Shown here: in pieces, positions 24,001 through 30,988 of the stretch | Layout: every line of letters starts with the position of its first letter | Position numbering within the stretch: position 1 is the stretch's first letter | DNA from: Bacteroidaceae bacterium | Lineage (GTDB): Bacteria > Bacteroidota > Bacteroidia > Bacteroidales > Bacteroidaceae | DNA: 32,581 bases | Direction of reading: 5' to 3' | Assembly: GCA_017428785.1 (NCBI GenBank) | Contig: JAFRQD010000004.1 | Location: 1 to 32,581 of the forward strand | Notes under the pieces: generated by a model | Database searches by the model: none | What the model was told of the DNA's origin: nothing | The model's input: the letters and a program-made list of their open reading frames with translations, nothing else | Made by a program: the position numbers and the translations under genes

Positions 24001-24031
24001 TTGCTGTTCTTGGAAAAATATGCTAATTTTG
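24001..24031 (+). promoter_or_regulatory. Promoter of the DUF3298 lipoprotein gene
   Basis: TTG at 24001-24003 and TAATTTTG at 24024-24031 are 20 bases apart, in the divergent region opposite the GH43 promoter. The ATG is 35 bases downstream. Confidence 0.5.
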
Positions 24032-24066
24032 CCTGCAAATAAACTAACAAAACAATCAATCGACAC

Positions 24067-24834
24067 ATGAAAAAGTATCTTTTTATCCTTTCTATGGCTG
24101 CTTTGGCTTTTGCTTGCACGGACGAGCAAGGCAGTACAAATGGCGAACAGAACAAGCTCGAATGGGGAAATGCCTCGCTGTGCATCGAGGAACCTATTGC
24201 TCCGAAAGAAACGCTCTGCTACCACATCGAATTCAAGCTTGACACGCTTGCCGGTGACGGCCAACTGGCAAAGAGCCTCTCCCAAGTGCTTCGCGACAGC
24301 GTGCTCTGTGCCGGAGAATATGCCACCATTCAAGAGGCGATGGCAGCCCTTGCCGACAGCATGAAGACGGAATGGAAGGCAGAACTGGCCGAGATGTACG
24401 ACCCTGAGTCGGATTTCAGGGAAACCCTGCAGTACTACTACACCGTCGAGGGCAGTCCCGTGGAAACGGTGGGCGACAGCATCCTGTCCTATCAAACGAA
24501 CATCGACTGCTATCTGGGCGGCGCCCACGGCAGCTATGTGGTCTTCTACTACAACTTCGACAGGAAGACGGGCAAGCTGCTGAACATCAGCGACGTCGTG
24601 CCTGCCGACAAGGAGATGCTGGTGATGAAGGCAATGGAGGAACAGCTCTGCAAGGACTGGGAGGCTAAGGATCTGGCCGACCTGCAGGAGAAGACAGGCA
24701 TCACGATGCTGGGCGACCTCTACCTGACCAACAACTTCCTCCTCAAGGGCGACAGCATCACTTTCCTCTTCAATCAATACGAGATTGCACCCTACGCGGC
24801 AGGGCTCATCAGCGTGACATTACAAAGGCCTTAG
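24067..24834 (+). CDS. DUF3298 (RsiV-like) lipoprotein, 255 aa
   Basis: This is a predicted lipoprotein: the signal peptide ends in the lipobox LAFAC with Cys17. The C-terminal half carries the DUF3298 hallmark GGAHGSYVVFYYNFDRKTG and then DVVPADKE. The family includes the extracytoplasmic part of the anti-sigma factor RsiV, but here there is no cytoplasmic anti-sigma segment and no sigma factor gene nearby. So a regulatory role is not supported. It is convergent with the C11 protease gene, separated by a 22-bp array 12 bases after its stop. Its binding partner or function is unknown. Confidence 0.85.
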   Translation: MKKYLFILSMAALAFACTDEQGSTNGEQNKLEWGNASLCIEEPIAPKETLCYHIEFKLDTLAGDGQLAKSLSQVLRDSVLCAGEYATIQEAMAALADSMKTEWKAELAEMYDPESDFRETLQYYYTVEGSPVETVGDSILSYQTNIDCYLGGAHGSYVVFYYNFDRKTGKLLNISDVVPADKEMLVMKAMEEQLCKDWEAKDLADLQEKTGITMLGDLYLTNNFLLKGDSITFLFNQYEIAPYAAGLISVTLQRP

Positions 24835-24846
24835 AGGGGGCTTACA

Positions 24847-24934
24847 AACGCCGCGTGCGGGGATTGCCAACGCCGCACGCGGAAATGCCCATCGCCGCAC
24901 GCGGGGATTGCCATCGCCGCACGCGGGGATTTTA
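24847..24934. repeat. Four-unit 22-bp array between convergent genes
   Basis: Units of exactly 22 bp start at 24847, 24869, 24891 and 24913 with cores CCGCGTGCGG, then CCGCACGCGG three times. It begins 12 bases after the DUF3298 stop and ends 16 bases before the stop of the opposite gene, so it fills nearly the whole convergent space. It is preceded by GGCCTTAGAGGGGGC. This position suits a bidirectional 3' processing or termination element. Confidence 0.88.
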
Positions 24935-24950
24935 ACATTTGCAGGGAGGA

Positions 24951-26129
24951 TTACCAACCCGTTCTCTGCCAGCCTGTTACGGCATACCACGAAGTCTTCT
25001 GGAAGTCCTCGTTCCAACCATAATTGTTGTATTTCTCCATCGGAACAAACATAGAGACGCCGCCATAACATTCCGGGTCCCGGACGGTGGGGTCGCTGCA
25101 GAAGGAGGCGAACCACGTGTTGGATGAGGAAAGCTTGCGGAGCGGCACTGCTTTGTCGAACAGCTCCATCCATGCGGTATAGTCGTCCTCAGAAAGCAGT
25201 CGGCACATGGTGGTCCGCATGTCGAAGTAATAGGTGTACTTGTTCAGGAAAGAGCAGTAGGCTTGGAAGCCATCGGCGGAAGGCTCTGCATGCTCCATGT
25301 AGAAGGGCGTGAGGAGGCGGCCCGTGGCTTCGGCGAGAGCGTCGAGCTGCGAGCAGTCGATGCAGGAAAGCAGCACTCCGGGATAGTAATAGTAGTTGTA
25401 GGTGCCCGGGTAGCCGCTGTCGTAGCCCTCGACAATGCCTTTCGCATCGCCTTTGCAGAGCGCCGAGATAACCTTATCGTAGGGAGCGCCAGGGCCGGGA
25501 ATCTCTGCCGGAGAGCCCACCATGTAGCTTGTCACGTTGCGCAGTTCGTAGGCCACCTCGATGCACTGCATGAAGCAGGCGTCGAAGAAGATGTAGTCGA
25601 ACTTGGGCAATCGGGACAGCACGTCGCGCAAGACGGGAATCTCCATCTCGCTCATCGTGGCCGGCTTGCTGTGCGTCTCGTCCTTGCCGAAAGTGTTGCG
25701 ACGGGGCGTCCAGCCTGTGGCGTGCGACCAGAAGGTGATGCCGTAGTGGCGTGCAGGGAAATAGTGCTCGATGCCCTGCAATGTCTTTAGCATCGTCTCG
25801 GCATCGGTGCTGCAGAGCTCTTCATTGCACTGCTTCCAGAGCTGCAAGCCCTTCTTCGCCGAAAGCTCGTAGATGGCAGGCGTGTGCGCTTTGTCGTCCA
25901 GGTAAATGATGAAGTTCACATCCTCCGGGATGAGATTCTTGCCCTTCACCATTTCTATGGTGTCCTGCCGCACCTGTGTGTAAAGCGTGTTGTCGCCAAG
26001 CAGATAGACGATGACGGTGCGCTCGGCCTCAGCTCGGGGCAGCCTCTCCGGCGGCACGACCGAATCGCGGCATCCCGTCAGGAGACACATATTATATAAT
26101 ATAATAATGTATAGGCAGAAGCGTTTCAT
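24951..26129 (-). CDS. Clostripain-family (C11) cysteine peptidase lipoprotein, 392 aa
   Basis: This is a predicted surface or periplasmic lipoprotein with lipobox LLTGC (Cys20). The C11 catalytic dyad is His136 in FWSHATGW and Cys185 in FFDACFMQ, matching the clostripain/gingipain-like caspase fold. It probably cleaves after basic residues by analogy, but specificity is not shown. The length is normal for Bacteroidetes clostripain-related proteins. The ATG at 26129 is needed for the signal peptide. A TATCTTTG -7 box ends only five bases before it, so the mRNA may be leaderless. Confidence 0.9.
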   Translation of the reverse strand: MKRFCLYIIILYNMCLLTGCRDSVVPPERLPRAEAERTVIVYLLGDNTLYTQVRQDTIEMVKGKNLIPEDVNFIIYLDDKAHTPAIYELSAKKGLQLWKQCNEELCSTDAETMLKTLQGIEHYFPARHYGITFWSHATGWTPRRNTFGKDETHSKPATMSEMEIPVLRDVLSRLPKFDYIFFDACFMQCIEVAYELRNVTSYMVGSPAEIPGPGAPYDKVISALCKGDAKGIVEGYDSGYPGTYNYYYYPGVLLSCIDCSQLDALAEATGRLLTPFYMEHAEPSADGFQAYCSFLNKYTYYFDMRTTMCRLLSEDDYTAWMELFDKAVPLRKLSSSNTWFASFCSDPTVRDPECYGGVSMFVPMEKYNNYGWNEDFQKTSWYAVTGWQRTGW

Positions 26130-26134
26130 GGGTG

Positions 26135-26142
26135 CAAAGATA
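26135..26142 (-). promoter_or_regulatory. -7 box immediately before the C11 start codon
   Basis: TATCTTTG on the minus strand (26142 to 26135) is followed by CACCC and the ATG. With normal spacing transcription would start at or next to the start codon. Confidence 0.5.
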
Positions 26143-26146
26143 CAAC

Positions 26147-26222
26147 AAAAGTTGAAAAGTTGGAAAGTTTAAGCGTTGAAAAGCGGTTACATCTTTTCAC
26201 TTTTTCACTTTTTCACCTTTTA
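26147..26222. repeat. Inverted pair of octamer word blocks upstream of the sensor kinase
   Basis: The left block is AAAAGTT, GAAAAGTT, GGAAAGTT, TAAGCGTT, GAAAAGCG. The right block is CTTTTCA, CTTTTTCA, CTTTTTCA, CCTTTTA. They are imperfect reverse complements with a spacer of only a few bases. The block lies between the divergent C11 and kinase genes. Confidence 0.65.
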
Positions 26223-26242
26223 AATGCAATAAGGGTGCATTT
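26222..26242 (+). promoter_or_regulatory. Small hairpin in the leader of the sensor kinase
   Basis: AAATGCA and TGCATTT form a perfect 7-bp stem with a 7-base loop, 19 bases before the ATG. It could affect translation start; no T-run follows closely enough to make it a clear terminator. Confidence 0.35.
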
Positions 26243-26261
26243 CTTTCCGTTATTATAGCGT

Positions 26262-27419
26262 ATGCAATGGATAAATAGGATACGTCAGGTCAAGATTGTC
26301 TTGGTTGTTCTGGCCGTAGTGCTCAGCGTGGCATCCCTCGTTGTGTCGAATTTCCTTGTGCGCGACCTCAAGGTGGAAGAGCAAAGGAAGATGGAGATAT
26401 GGGCGGAGGCAATGCGTTCGCTGAACAATGCCGACGAAACGACCGACCTTACCCTTGTCTGGACGGTGCTGAACTCGAACAACACGATTCCCGTCGTGGT
26501 GCTCGACAGCGAGGGACGCGTGCAGGACTACCGCAATATGGAGGTCAGTGCCACGTCGCCTGCTGCGCTCGACACATTGGTCCTGCACGAAGCACTGTCC
26601 ATGAAGCAGGCAGGAAGAGCCATCCGCATCAACTTCGGCGACTCCGACTACATGGAGATCTGCTATGCCGACAGCCTCATCCTGACGCGCCTCGCTTGGT
26701 GGCCTTATGTCCAGCTCGGCGTCGTGCTCATCTTTGTCGTCGTCGCCATCTTCGCCCTCCTCAGCAGTAAGAGAGCAGAGCAGAACAAGGTATGGGTTGG
26801 CTTGAGCAAGGAGACGGCACACCAGCTCGGCACACCCATCAGCAGCCTTATGGCCTGGCACGAGGTCTTGCGGGACAAATATCCCGACGACGAACTGCTT
26901 CCCGAAATGGGTAAAGACGTGCAACGCTTGCAACGCATAGCAGAACGATTCAGCAAGATAGGCTCCCTTCCCGAGCCGAAGCCCGAGAACCTCAACGAGG
27001 TGCTGAACAATGTCATGCAATACATCAGCCGACGCACCAGCAATCGCATCTCGATGAACTGCAACCTGCCTGCCGAACCGCTCATCGCTCCCGTCAGCGC
27101 GCCCCTCTTCGAATGGGTGATAGAGAACCTCTGCAAGAACGCCATCGACGCAATGGAAGGCAAGGGCAGCATCACGCTGACGGCAAAAGAAGAGCCCGAT
27201 TGCTTCAGCGTAGAAGTGAGCGACACAGGCAAAGGCATCCCCAAGAACCGCTTCAGCTCGGTCTTCATGCCCGGCTATACGACCAAAGAACGCGGCTGGG
27301 GACTCGGACTTTCTCTTGCCAAGCGCATCGTCGAGGAATACCACAATGGACGCATTTTCGTGAAGAATTCCGAGATTGGAAAGGGCACAACCTTTAGGGT
27401 TGAACTCAAAAAGCACTGA
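26262..27419 (+). CDS. Orphan membrane sensor histidine kinase, 385 aa
   Basis: This inner-membrane signal kinase has two transmembrane segments (about residues 11-33 and 148-168) with a small extracytoplasmic sensor domain of about 115 residues between them. There is no obvious HAMP domain. The phosphoacceptor is His187 in KETAHQLGTPISSL. The N box ENLCKNAIDAM is at about 286-296, followed by DTGKGIP and GWGLGLSLAKRI. All catalytic motifs are intact. No response regulator is encoded in the window, so it is an orphan here. The signal it detects is unknown. Confidence 0.92.
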   Translation: MQWINRIRQVKIVLVVLAVVLSVASLVVSNFLVRDLKVEEQRKMEIWAEAMRSLNNADETTDLTLVWTVLNSNNTIPVVVLDSEGRVQDYRNMEVSATSPAALDTLVLHEALSMKQAGRAIRINFGDSDYMEICYADSLILTRLAWWPYVQLGVVLIFVVVAIFALLSSKRAEQNKVWVGLSKETAHQLGTPISSLMAWHEVLRDKYPDDELLPEMGKDVQRLQRIAERFSKIGSLPEPKPENLNEVLNNVMQYISRRTSNRISMNCNLPAEPLIAPVSAPLFEWVIENLCKNAIDAMEGKGSITLTAKEEPDCFSVEVSDTGKGIPKNRFSSVFMPGYTTKERGWGLGLSLAKRIVEEYHNGRIFVKNSEIGKGTTFRVELKKH

Positions 27420-27468
27420 TTTGGCATTTTTTTCGAGCCAAACTGATACAACTAATTGTTTTTTTTCG

Positions 27469-27476
27469 TACTTTTG
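27469..27476 (+). promoter_or_regulatory. -7 box immediately before the yceD start
   Basis: TACTTTTG preceded by a T-run (27459-27466) ends seven bases before the ATG at 27484. Normal spacing would put the transcript start at or one to three bases before the ATG. Confidence 0.5.
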
Positions 27477-27483
27477 CAGCCCG

Positions 27484-27966
27484 ATGGGAAAACTGGACGG
27501 TTATAAAGTTGATTTGAAAGGCATGCAAAGCGATACTGTGTCGTACTGCTGGCAAGCTGACAATGACTTCTTCTCCGCCGTTCAGGGGCCTGAAATAAAG
27601 TACGGTCTGCTCGATGTAGCATTACGGGTGAAGCGGACATCTGACGCCTATAATCTGGAGTTCCAGTTGAAGGGCGAGGTGGAAGTGACGTGCGACCGCT
27701 GCCTTGAACCCATGTCCCAACCCATCGACGCTCAGTGCACATTGCGTGTCATAATGGGCGACGACTATGCCGACGACGGCGATGTGGTGACCATTCCTGC
27801 AAGGGAAGGCATCATCAACGTGGCTTGGAACATCTATGAGTTCGCAGCTCTGCAGATACCTCTGCGCCATGTCCATCCCGACTGCCCCTCCCTTTCTTCG
27901 CAAGAAGAGAAGGAAAGCGACCCAAGATGGGAAGCGCTGAGGGAACTAGTAAACACTAAATCGTAA
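27484..27966 (+). CDS. yceD: YceD family (DUF177) protein, 160 aa
   Basis: DUF177/YceD proteins are needed for normal 23S rRNA levels in bacteria and plants and are nearly always found next to rpmF. The protein starts MGKLDGYKVDLKGM, matching the Bacteroidetes form, and has the CDRCLEP motif with Cys70 and Cys73. The C-terminus is acidic. The ATG at 27484 is chosen for homology; the frame is open further upstream but without a plausible start. The last codons (NTKS) fall in the TAAATCG word repeat. rpmF starts 23 bases after the stop. Confidence 0.88.
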   Translation: MGKLDGYKVDLKGMQSDTVSYCWQADNDFFSAVQGPEIKYGLLDVALRVKRTSDAYNLEFQLKGEVEVTCDRCLEPMSQPIDAQCTLRVIMGDDYADDGDVVTIPAREGIINVAWNIYEFAALQIPLRHVHPDCPSLSSQEEKESDPRWEALRELVNTKS

Positions 27967-27985
27967 ATAATTAAATAGTAAATCG
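27957..27985. repeat. Heptamer word repeat TAAATCG in the rpmF leader
   Basis: TAAATCG, TAAATAAT, TAAATAG, TAAATCG run in tandem from inside the last codons of yceD to four bases before the rpmF ATG. Confidence 0.6.
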
Positions 27986-27989
27986 AATT

Positions 27990-28169
27990 ATGGCACATCC
28001 AAAAAGAAGACAGTCCAAGACCAGGACTCTCAAGAGAAGAACTCACGACAAGGCAGTAGCTCCCGCATTGGCAGTATGTCCTAACTGCGGCGAGTTCCAC
28101 ATCTATCACACCGTATGCCCTGCTTGCGGTTACTATCGCGGCAAGGTTGCCATCGAGAAAGAGGCTTAA
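27990..28169 (+). CDS. rpmF: 50S ribosomal protein L32, 59 aa
   Basis: L32 is a small zinc-binding protein of the large ribosomal subunit. The translation begins MAHPKRRQSKTRTLKRR, the classic basic L32 N-terminus. The zinc ribbon is CPNC (Cys30, Cys33) with CPAC (Cys43, Cys46). All four cysteines are present, so it is the zinc-containing form. The length of 59 is normal. It lies between yceD and fabH, a conserved order. The 3' end contains GAGG, which serves as ribosome binding site for the fabH TTG start three bases past the stop. Confidence 0.97.
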   Translation: MAHPKRRQSKTRTLKRRTHDKAVAPALAVCPNCGEFHIYHTVCPACGYYRGKVAIEKEA

Positions 28170-28172
28170 AGA

Positions 28173-29252
28173 TTGGAACAGATAAATGCCGTCATAACTG
28201 GTGTGGGCGGATACGTGCCCGACTACATCCTCGACAACGAAGAGATGTCGAGAATTGTGGACACCAGCGATGAATGGATAATGGAGAGGATTGGCGTCAA
28301 GACACGCCACATCCTCAAGCCTGAGCAAGGCAGCGGTACTTCGTACATGATGACGAGGGCCGTTGCTCAGCTTTTGCGTAAGACTGGCGCAGACCCCGAC
28401 AGCATAGAGCTCGTCATCTGCGCCACCACGACCCCCGACTACCACTTCCCTTCTACGGCGTCGCTTGTCATTGGCAATTGCGGCCTGAACAACGCTTTCG
28501 GCTATGACATGGAGGCAGCTTGCGCAAGCTTCCTTTATGGAATGGAGGCAGGAGCGGCCTATATTCGTTCGGGGCGCTACAAGCGCATCATCATCTGTGG
28601 CGGCGACCACATGAGTTCCATGACCAACTATGAGGACCGCAATTCCTGTCCTATCTTCGGCGACGGCGCAGCCTGCGTCATGATGGAGGCCACGACGGAG
28701 GAGGTGGGGCTCATAGATGGCTATTACCGTGTGGACGGCAAGGGCTACCAGCCTCTTCACATGGCGGCAGGCGGTTCTGCCAAGATGCCGAGCCACGAAA
28801 CTGTTGACGCCCGCGAGCACTTTGTCTATCAGGAAGGCCGTGCTGTGTATAAGCATGCCGTGCTCGACATGACGAGTGCCGTCAAGACCATCACCAAGCG
28901 CAACAACCTGACGAAGGACAACATCGATTGGGTTGTGCCGCATCAGGCAAACATCAACATCGAGGTTTCCGTTGCACAGCGCATTGGCATCGAGAAAGAC
29001 CATATCATGATAAACATCGACCACATGGCCAACACCAGTGGCGGCACGCTTCCCCTTTGTCTTTGGGAGTACGAGCCGCAGCTCAAGAAGGGCGACAAGC
29101 TCGTCTTTACTGCGTTTGGTGCTGGCTTCACATGGGGCGCGAGCTACATGATATGGGGTTACGACGGGGCGAAGGAAGCAGCCAAAGAGCCTGCACAGTT
29201 CTATAAGGAAGGGCTCATGACTCGTGAAGAATGGAGAAAGTTAAGAAGTTAA
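28173..29252 (+). CDS. fabH: 3-oxoacyl-ACP synthase III (FabH), 359 aa, TTG start
   Basis: FabH condenses acetyl-CoA (or a branched acyl-CoA) with malonyl-ACP to start fatty acid synthesis in the cytoplasm. The catalytic triad is Cys117 in MEAACASF, His257 in VVPHQANI and Asn287 in ANTSGGTLP. The length is slightly above the usual 320-335. The start is TTG at 28173, three bases after rpmF, because MEQINAVITGVGGYVP matches the family N-terminus and no in-frame ATG is near. Tight coupling to rpmF is likely. Its last codons (KLRS and stop) are written in GTTAAGA heptamers shared with the era leader. Confidence 0.94.
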   Translation: MEQINAVITGVGGYVPDYILDNEEMSRIVDTSDEWIMERIGVKTRHILKPEQGSGTSYMMTRAVAQLLRKTGADPDSIELVICATTTPDYHFPSTASLVIGNCGLNNAFGYDMEAACASFLYGMEAGAAYIRSGRYKRIIICGGDHMSSMTNYEDRNSCPIFGDGAACVMMEATTEEVGLIDGYYRVDGKGYQPLHMAAGGSAKMPSHETVDAREHFVYQEGRAVYKHAVLDMTSAVKTITKRNNLTKDNIDWVVPHQANINIEVSVAQRIGIEKDHIMINIDHMANTSGGTLPLCLWEYEPQLKKGDKLVFTAFGAGFTWGASYMIWGYDGAKEAAKEPAQFYKEGLMTREEWRKLRS

Positions 29253-29343
29253 GAGTTAAGAGTTAAGAGGGATACTTTTGCGTCGAGCATATCAGGCGTC
29301 CAAAGTTATTGTTCTTAACTCTTAGCTCTTAACTTTTAACTTT
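29237..29343. repeat. Inverted heptamer blocks spanning the fabH end and era leader
   Basis: The left arm (29237-29268) of GTTAAGA heptamers and the right arm (29313-29343) are inverted copies with one gap and one mismatch over 31 bases. The 44-base centre holds TACTTTTG on the plus strand (29273-29280) and TAACTTTG on the minus strand (29308-29301). The left arm overlaps the last codons of fabH; the right arm ends 13 bases before the era ATG. Confidence 0.75.
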
Positions 29344-29356
29344 TAAAAGAAAGATT

Positions 29357-30238
29357 ATGTTTCGTTCCGGCTTTGTTAATATCGTAGGCAACCCGAATGT
29401 CGGGAAGTCAACGCTCATGAACCTTTTGGTTGGTGAGCGCATATCCATTGCTACCTTCAAGGCACAGACGACTCGCCATCGCATCATGGGCATCCTCAAC
29501 ACGCCCGAGATGCAGATTTGTTTCAGCGATACGCCTGGTGTGCTCAAACCCAACTACAAGCTGCAGGAGCAGATGCTCCAATTCAGCGAAAGCGCCTTGC
29601 AGGATGCCGACGTCTTGCTCTACGTCACCGATATGGTGGAGACGCCCGACAAGAACAGCGACTTCCTCGAGAAGGTAAAGAAGCAGAAAGCACCTATCCT
29701 CGTACTCATCAACAAGATAGACCTGAGCGACCAGAAGGCATTGACGGAGAAGGTAGAGCTTTGGCACGAGGCGTTGCCCGATGCGGAAATCATCCCCATC
29801 AGTGCCCTCCACAAGTTCAATGTAGATAATGTGCTGAAGCGCATACAGGAGCTTTTGCCCGAGTCGCCCGCTTACTTCGACAAAGACCAGTGGACCGACA
29901 AGCCTGCCCGCTTCTTCGTCACGGAAATCATACGCGAGAAGATACTCCTCTATTATGATAAGGAGATACCTTACAGCGTGGAGGTCGTGGTCGAGCAGTT
30001 CAAGGAGACAGACAAGAACATCCACATCAACGCCATCATCTATGTGGAGCGCGACAGCCAGAAGGGCATCATCATCGGCCACCAAGGCGTTGCCCTGAAG
30101 CGTGTCTCGACGGAGGCCCGCAAGAGCCTCGAGAAGTTCTTCGGCAAGAGCATCTATCTCGAGGTCTTTGTAAAGGTCGATAAGGACTGGCGGCAGAGCG
30201 ACCGCGCCATGAAGGCTTACGGATATAATCTGGAATAA
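29357..30238 (+). CDS. era: GTPase Era, 293 aa
   Basis: Era is an essential GTPase that binds 16S rRNA and helps 30S subunit assembly. The G1 motif GNPNVGKST is at residues 11-19, the G2 region AQTTRHRI follows, G3 DTPG near 59, G4 NKID near 118, and G5 ISALH near 149. The C-terminal KH RNA-binding domain occupies about 205-293 with GIIIGHQGVALKRV. The length is typical. It follows fabH with an AT-rich heptamer leader rather than direct coupling. A MITE-like palindrome begins right after the stop. Confidence 0.96.
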   Translation: MFRSGFVNIVGNPNVGKSTLMNLLVGERISIATFKAQTTRHRIMGILNTPEMQICFSDTPGVLKPNYKLQEQMLQFSESALQDADVLLYVTDMVETPDKNSDFLEKVKKQKAPILVLINKIDLSDQKALTEKVELWHEALPDAEIIPISALHKFNVDNVLKRIQELLPESPAYFDKDQWTDKPARFFVTEIIREKILLYYDKEIPYSVEVVVEQFKETDKNIHINAIIYVERDSQKGIIIGHQGVALKRVSTEARKSLEKFFGKSIYLEVFVKVDKDWRQSDRAMKAYGYNLE

Positions 30239-30239
30239 A

Positions 30240-30320
30240 GACCCCCTCTGACTCCCCCTCTATGGGGAGAAAGCCAGGCAAGAAAAGCCTCCCCGTAGAG
30301 AGGGAGGTTTGGAGAGGGTC
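30240..30320. mobile_element. 81-bp MITE-like palindrome between era and purN
   Basis: The left arm (30240-30269, GACCCCCTCTGACTCCCCCT...) and right arm (30289-30320) are imperfect inverted copies around a 19-base centre. It begins two bases after the era stop and abuts the heptamers before purN. Its C-rich top-strand design resembles the element inside the MFS gene. It may also act as a terminator for era. Confidence 0.65.
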
Positions 30321-30321
30321 A

Positions 30322-30357
30322 GGTAAATGGTAAACGGTAAATGATAAAATGGTAAAT
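30322..30357. repeat. Heptamer word repeat GGTAAAT containing the purN start
   Basis: GGTAAAT, GGTAAAC, GGTAAAT, GATAAAAT, GGTAAAT run in tandem. The ATG of purN (30349) lies inside the block, so the first codons ATG GTA AAT are made from the repeat. Confidence 0.65.
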
Positions 30358-30924
30358 GTAGCTATCTTTGTGTCCGGCGGCGGCACGAACTGCGAGAACC
30401 TGATACGCCATTTCGAGCATTCCGACATGGTGAAGTGTGCCTTGGTGGTCTGCAACAAGCCAGACGCCTATGCCTTGGTGCGGGCAGAACGGCTGGGAGT
30501 GCCGACGGCCATCATTACGAAGGCGCAACTTGGCAACCCCGACGAGGTGCTTCCTTTGCTGCAAAGCTATGGCATAGAGTTCATCGTGTTGGCAGGCTTC
30601 TTGCCGCTTGTTCCTTCTTATCTTATTGATGCCTTCCCCCGCAAAATCATCAATCTCCACCCTGCTCTGCTGCCCAAGTTCGGCGGAAAAGGCATGTGGG
30701 GGCATCACGTCCACGAAGCCGTGAAGGCAGCCGGCGAGACAGAGACAGGCATGACCGTCCACTATGTCACTCCCGTTTGCGACGGCGGTGAAATCATTGC
30801 CCAATATCGCGTGGCAATCTCTGCGGACGACACCGTGGATGACATTGCCGAGAAGGAGCACCGGCTTGAGATGGAATACTTCCCGCAGGTCGTGGAGCAA
30901 GTGCTTTGCTCAGGAACGGACTGA
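30349..30924 (+). CDS. purN: Phosphoribosylglycinamide formyltransferase (PurN), 191 aa
   Basis: PurN transfers a formyl group from 10-formyltetrahydrofolate to GAR, the third step of purine synthesis, in the cytoplasm. The N-terminal phosphate-binding motif is VSGGGTNCENL. The catalytic residues are Asn102 and His104 in INLHPALLPKFGG and Asp145 in TPVCDGGEII. The length of 191 is typical. There is no Shine-Dalgarno sequence; the start is inside heptamer repeats. A 22-bp array begins 64 bases after the stop. Confidence 0.95.
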   Translation: MVNVAIFVSGGGTNCENLIRHFEHSDMVKCALVVCNKPDAYALVRAERLGVPTAIITKAQLGNPDEVLPLLQSYGIEFIVLAGFLPLVPSYLIDAFPRKIINLHPALLPKFGGKGMWGHHVHEAVKAAGETETGMTVHYVTPVCDGGEIIAQYRVAISADDTVDDIAEKEHRLEMEYFPQVVEQVLCSGTD

Positions 30925-30988
30925 GCCTTTTGGTGGAGAAATCCGGTTCTGCAAGTTGCTGATTTTCAGATAGGCAGCAAGTGTTAAA

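Noticed and set aside
23920-24777. Upstream extension of the GH43 reading frame
   Set aside because: It would overlap the divergent DUF3298 gene and bypass a clear promoter, Shine-Dalgarno sequence and signal peptide at 23919.
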